Positions 44,710 through 46,249 of a stretch of DNA of 46,249 nucleotides are shown in pieces (position 1 is the first letter of the stretch; each line of letters opens with the position of its first letter). The stretch is taken from NCBI GenBank assembly GCA_964588665.1, contig CAZPQQ010000021.1:1-46249 (forward strand). The letters run 5' to 3'. The notes beneath the pieces were generated by a model, which had not been told where the DNA came from, did not search any database, and worked only from the letters and a program-made list of their open reading frames with translations. The translations under genes were made by a program, and so were the position numbers. This DNA is from UBA2160 sp964588665. Lineage in GTDB: Bacteria; Chloroflexota; Dehalococcoidia; Lucifugimonadales; UBA1123.

Positions 44710-44761
44710 CAACCAGAGGGAAGGCACACGTCATGTATTACACATTGGGGCCTTGAAAACC

Positions 44762-45265
44762 TCAATCATCGTAAATTCTCTTGACGAGCTCAGTAACCCC
44801 TGCCGGAATGTCGTTATCGCCCAGGGTATCGAAGTGGTCGAGTGCCGCAAGAGCCTTGCCCTTTTTATCTCCTTGTGATTTCGGGATGTCAGAAAATCGC
44901 TCAAAATCACCGGCGATCATTTCCACGAGCCCAAAGCGCTGGTCAATTTCCCGCTGAATAAGCTCATTCAGCTGGTATGTTTTCTGTGATTGGCGCAATC
45001 GATCTTCCGACCAACACGGTACGGGATCGGGGATCGGATCTTCATCATGAACAACTACGTAGTTGATCGCGAACCCGTTGAGAATATGGATGTATAATTC
45101 CAGATTGTATTTGCCACCACAATCAATCACCGAGATCGACCGTTGATAACAACCAAGCCGATTTGCTAAATAAGGGAAGATAACTCTTTCGGTTTCTCCT
45201 TCGACTAACACAACTTTCGTTGCGAAGAACAACTCACCACGATCAGGGTTGATCCAATTTGCCAT
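44762..45265 (-). pseudogene. OLD-family nuclease, TOPRIM half, shifted out of frame
   Basis: 168 codons encode the C-terminal TOPRIM nuclease domain of an OLD-type protein: FFATKVVLVEGETERVIFPY with the metal-binding Glu, SVIDCGGKYN, and VVHDEDPIPDPVP with the paired Asp residues. It overlaps the ATPase half by 61 nt in a different frame. The natural join is at DFR|MANWINPDR: one missing base in AGATGG (near 45264-45268) would unite both. Alternatively the ATG 45265 may be used by translational coupling. Composition is clearly AT-richer than the neighbours. Confidence 0.7.
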
Positions 45266-46212
45266 CTGAAATCGACGTTTTCTGTCCCGATTACTCTCAC
45301 CATCGAAGAGGTCACTTTGGCATTGCTTGATTCTTGTCCTTCGTTTGGTTCAAGCCTGTTGATGATCCCGATCGACTCGTAATTCGCAAGATCCACAAAA
45401 TGAGTGGAATGCGTGCAAATCAACACCTGGTGGTCAGCAGGCTCAGAGAGCAACCTTAGAGCATCTGCGAGCTCCCGCTGAGCGTGTGGGTGCAAATACA
45501 ACTCGGGCTCCTCGATGGCGAAAACAAGTGACTCTGATGCTGCCCGCGTTCGTTGGGTACCCGCCGTCGAGGACGTGCGAACCACGGACGACCAAGCTTT
45601 TACAAGCGAGAAGATTATCGCACGTTGCAAACCGTGACCCTTGCGTTCGGCCACGGTTTCGTGTCCGTCATCGATCATCAACTCGGTGCCAAGCTCGAGA
45701 ACGCGCCGGACCTCCGGTGACAAAACGCGTATGCTGACGCCGACACCCCACGATTCAAGTTCGGCTTGGATATTCTGCTCGAGCTTGATCAACTCGTTAG
45801 AAGGTTGCTCTGCAAGGTCTGGTGATCGTTGGTTGAGTTGGTCCACGAGACTGTCTAGATCATTTTGGAGCTGTACAAACGTAGGGTTGTTGGCGGTCAT
45901 TTCTAAAACGGCTCGTTGCAACAATCGACTGAATGCAGCAGAACTAGTAGTCTTTGTTTCATCACCAAGATCACGAACTGCCGGGATCAAATAGAAATCC
46001 GGTAGGATCCCGCCAACGATATTCCTTTGGCCGAGAAGAGGGTTGGTTTCTAATACTTCCGTGAATTGTACCGTACCTCGGTTTTGGGAAATATACGCCG
46101 ATTGGAATTGAGTTACAATTTCTTTGGTAATTCGCCCCCCAACATTGTCGAGTGCAGCCAATTCTGGAACCTGCTTAACTTCCCCCTTAACTAGCATTGA
46201 GGTGGACCCCAT
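45205..46212 (-). pseudogene. OLD-family nuclease, ATPase half, truncated and frameshifted
   Basis: The middle part of an SMC/Rad50-like ABC ATPase of the OLD family: a helical insertion (about 100-160, QLQNDLDSLVDQLNQRSPDL), GLQRAIIFSLVKAW as the signature-like region, Walker B SLVFAIEEPELYLHPHAQRE and VLICTHSTHFVDLANYES (the switch His). The Walker A P-loop and the first about 150-200 residues are missing: upstream of the real coding sequence lies what looks like an insertion-sequence end (from about 46198), so the first residues (MGSTS) are not native. At the 3' end the frame runs into non-family sequence after DFRWQ. OLD proteins serve phage defence (also in Gabija-like systems); this copy is broken. 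Confidence 0.7.
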
Positions 46213-46249
46213 CGTTTGGACAGGACTGGGGGCCAGTTAAGCTACAGTC
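46198..46249. mobile_element. Probable insertion-sequence terminus (IS3-family-like) at the window edge
   Basis: From 46198 the sequence TGAGGTGGACCCCATCGTTT followed by GGACAGGACTGGGGG resembles the terminal inverted repeat of IS150/IS3-type elements (TG start, then CCC and TTGGACA). It sits exactly where the OLD gene loses its coding sense, and in-frame TAA 46237-46239 lies inside it. The transposase would be outside the window, so the family assignment is tentative. Confidence 0.5.

Overview
The window looks like chromosomal DNA of an uncultured, moderately GC-rich bacterium. Sampled core-gene lines run near 58% G+C. I infer Chloroflexota, most likely the SAR202 lineage. The reasons are lipoproteins with long Thr-Pro linkers, many paralogous catabolic enzymes (CoA transferase, amidohydrolases, a D-aminoacylase-like enzyme, thiamine diphosphate enzymes, dihydroxy-acid dehydratase-like enzymes), a System I cytochrome c maturation set, and a UGSC-type selenoprotein. 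No rRNA, tRNA or 16S marker is present, so the taxonomy is inference. I see no tRNA, rRNA or CRISPR array.

Layout. 0.4-5 kb: a small regulated gene, two thiamine diphosphate enzymes, and a fragment of an NHL beta-propeller gene between them. 5.2-9.2 kb: a SorC-type sugar-responsive regulator with an operator-like palindrome, then class I fructose-1,6-bisphosphatase, class I fructose-bisphosphate aldolase and RdgB. This is a gluconeogenic cluster. 9.3-13.2 kb: a small coiled-coil membrane protein, moaA, an intergenic terminator, a surface protein with an RskA-like domain, and an ECF sigma factor. 13.5-18.7 kb: rsmG, a flippase-like membrane protein, a CoA transferase cut by an in-frame amber codon, and an amidohydrolase. 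19.3-23.7 kb: two IlvD-family dehydratases, a 114-bp tandem repeat and a CBS protein. 24-25.7 kb: ccmC, a ccmD-like gene and ccmE, whose haem ligand is Cys instead of His. 25.8-29.2 kb: a methyltransferase, a D-aminoacylase-like gene with an in-frame opal codon, and an NAD-dependent epimerase with an in-frame amber codon. 29.2-34.1 kb: a lipoprotein fused to cyclophilin, a eukaryotic-type hexokinase and a thiolase. 34.4-35.9 kb: two type IV pilin-like genes. 36.1-37.7 kb: a UGSC-family selenoprotein with a selenocysteine UGA and a SECIS-like hairpin. 37.9-39.9 kb: a CBS-HEPN fusion, a small membrane protein and a ribbon-helix-helix protein. 40-44.7 kb: a zinc alcohol dehydrogenase, a ThuA-like protein flanked by inverted heptamer repeats, RidA, an amidohydrolase-2 protein and a D-2-hydroxyacid dehydrogenase. 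44.8-46.2 kb: an AT-richer OLD-family nuclease, frameshifted and cut at its N-terminus by what looks like an insertion-sequence end.

How it fits together. Most genes serve heterotrophic breakdown of organic acids, sugar acids and amino-acid derivatives (decarboxylases, dehydratases, CoA transfer, thiolase, amidohydrolases, dehydrogenases), plus gluconeogenesis and respiration (Ccm). Several accessory genes are visibly decaying by point nonsense, frameshift or truncation. The most notable single item is the selenoprotein, which would normally be split into two unrelated ORFs at UGA 36368-36370.
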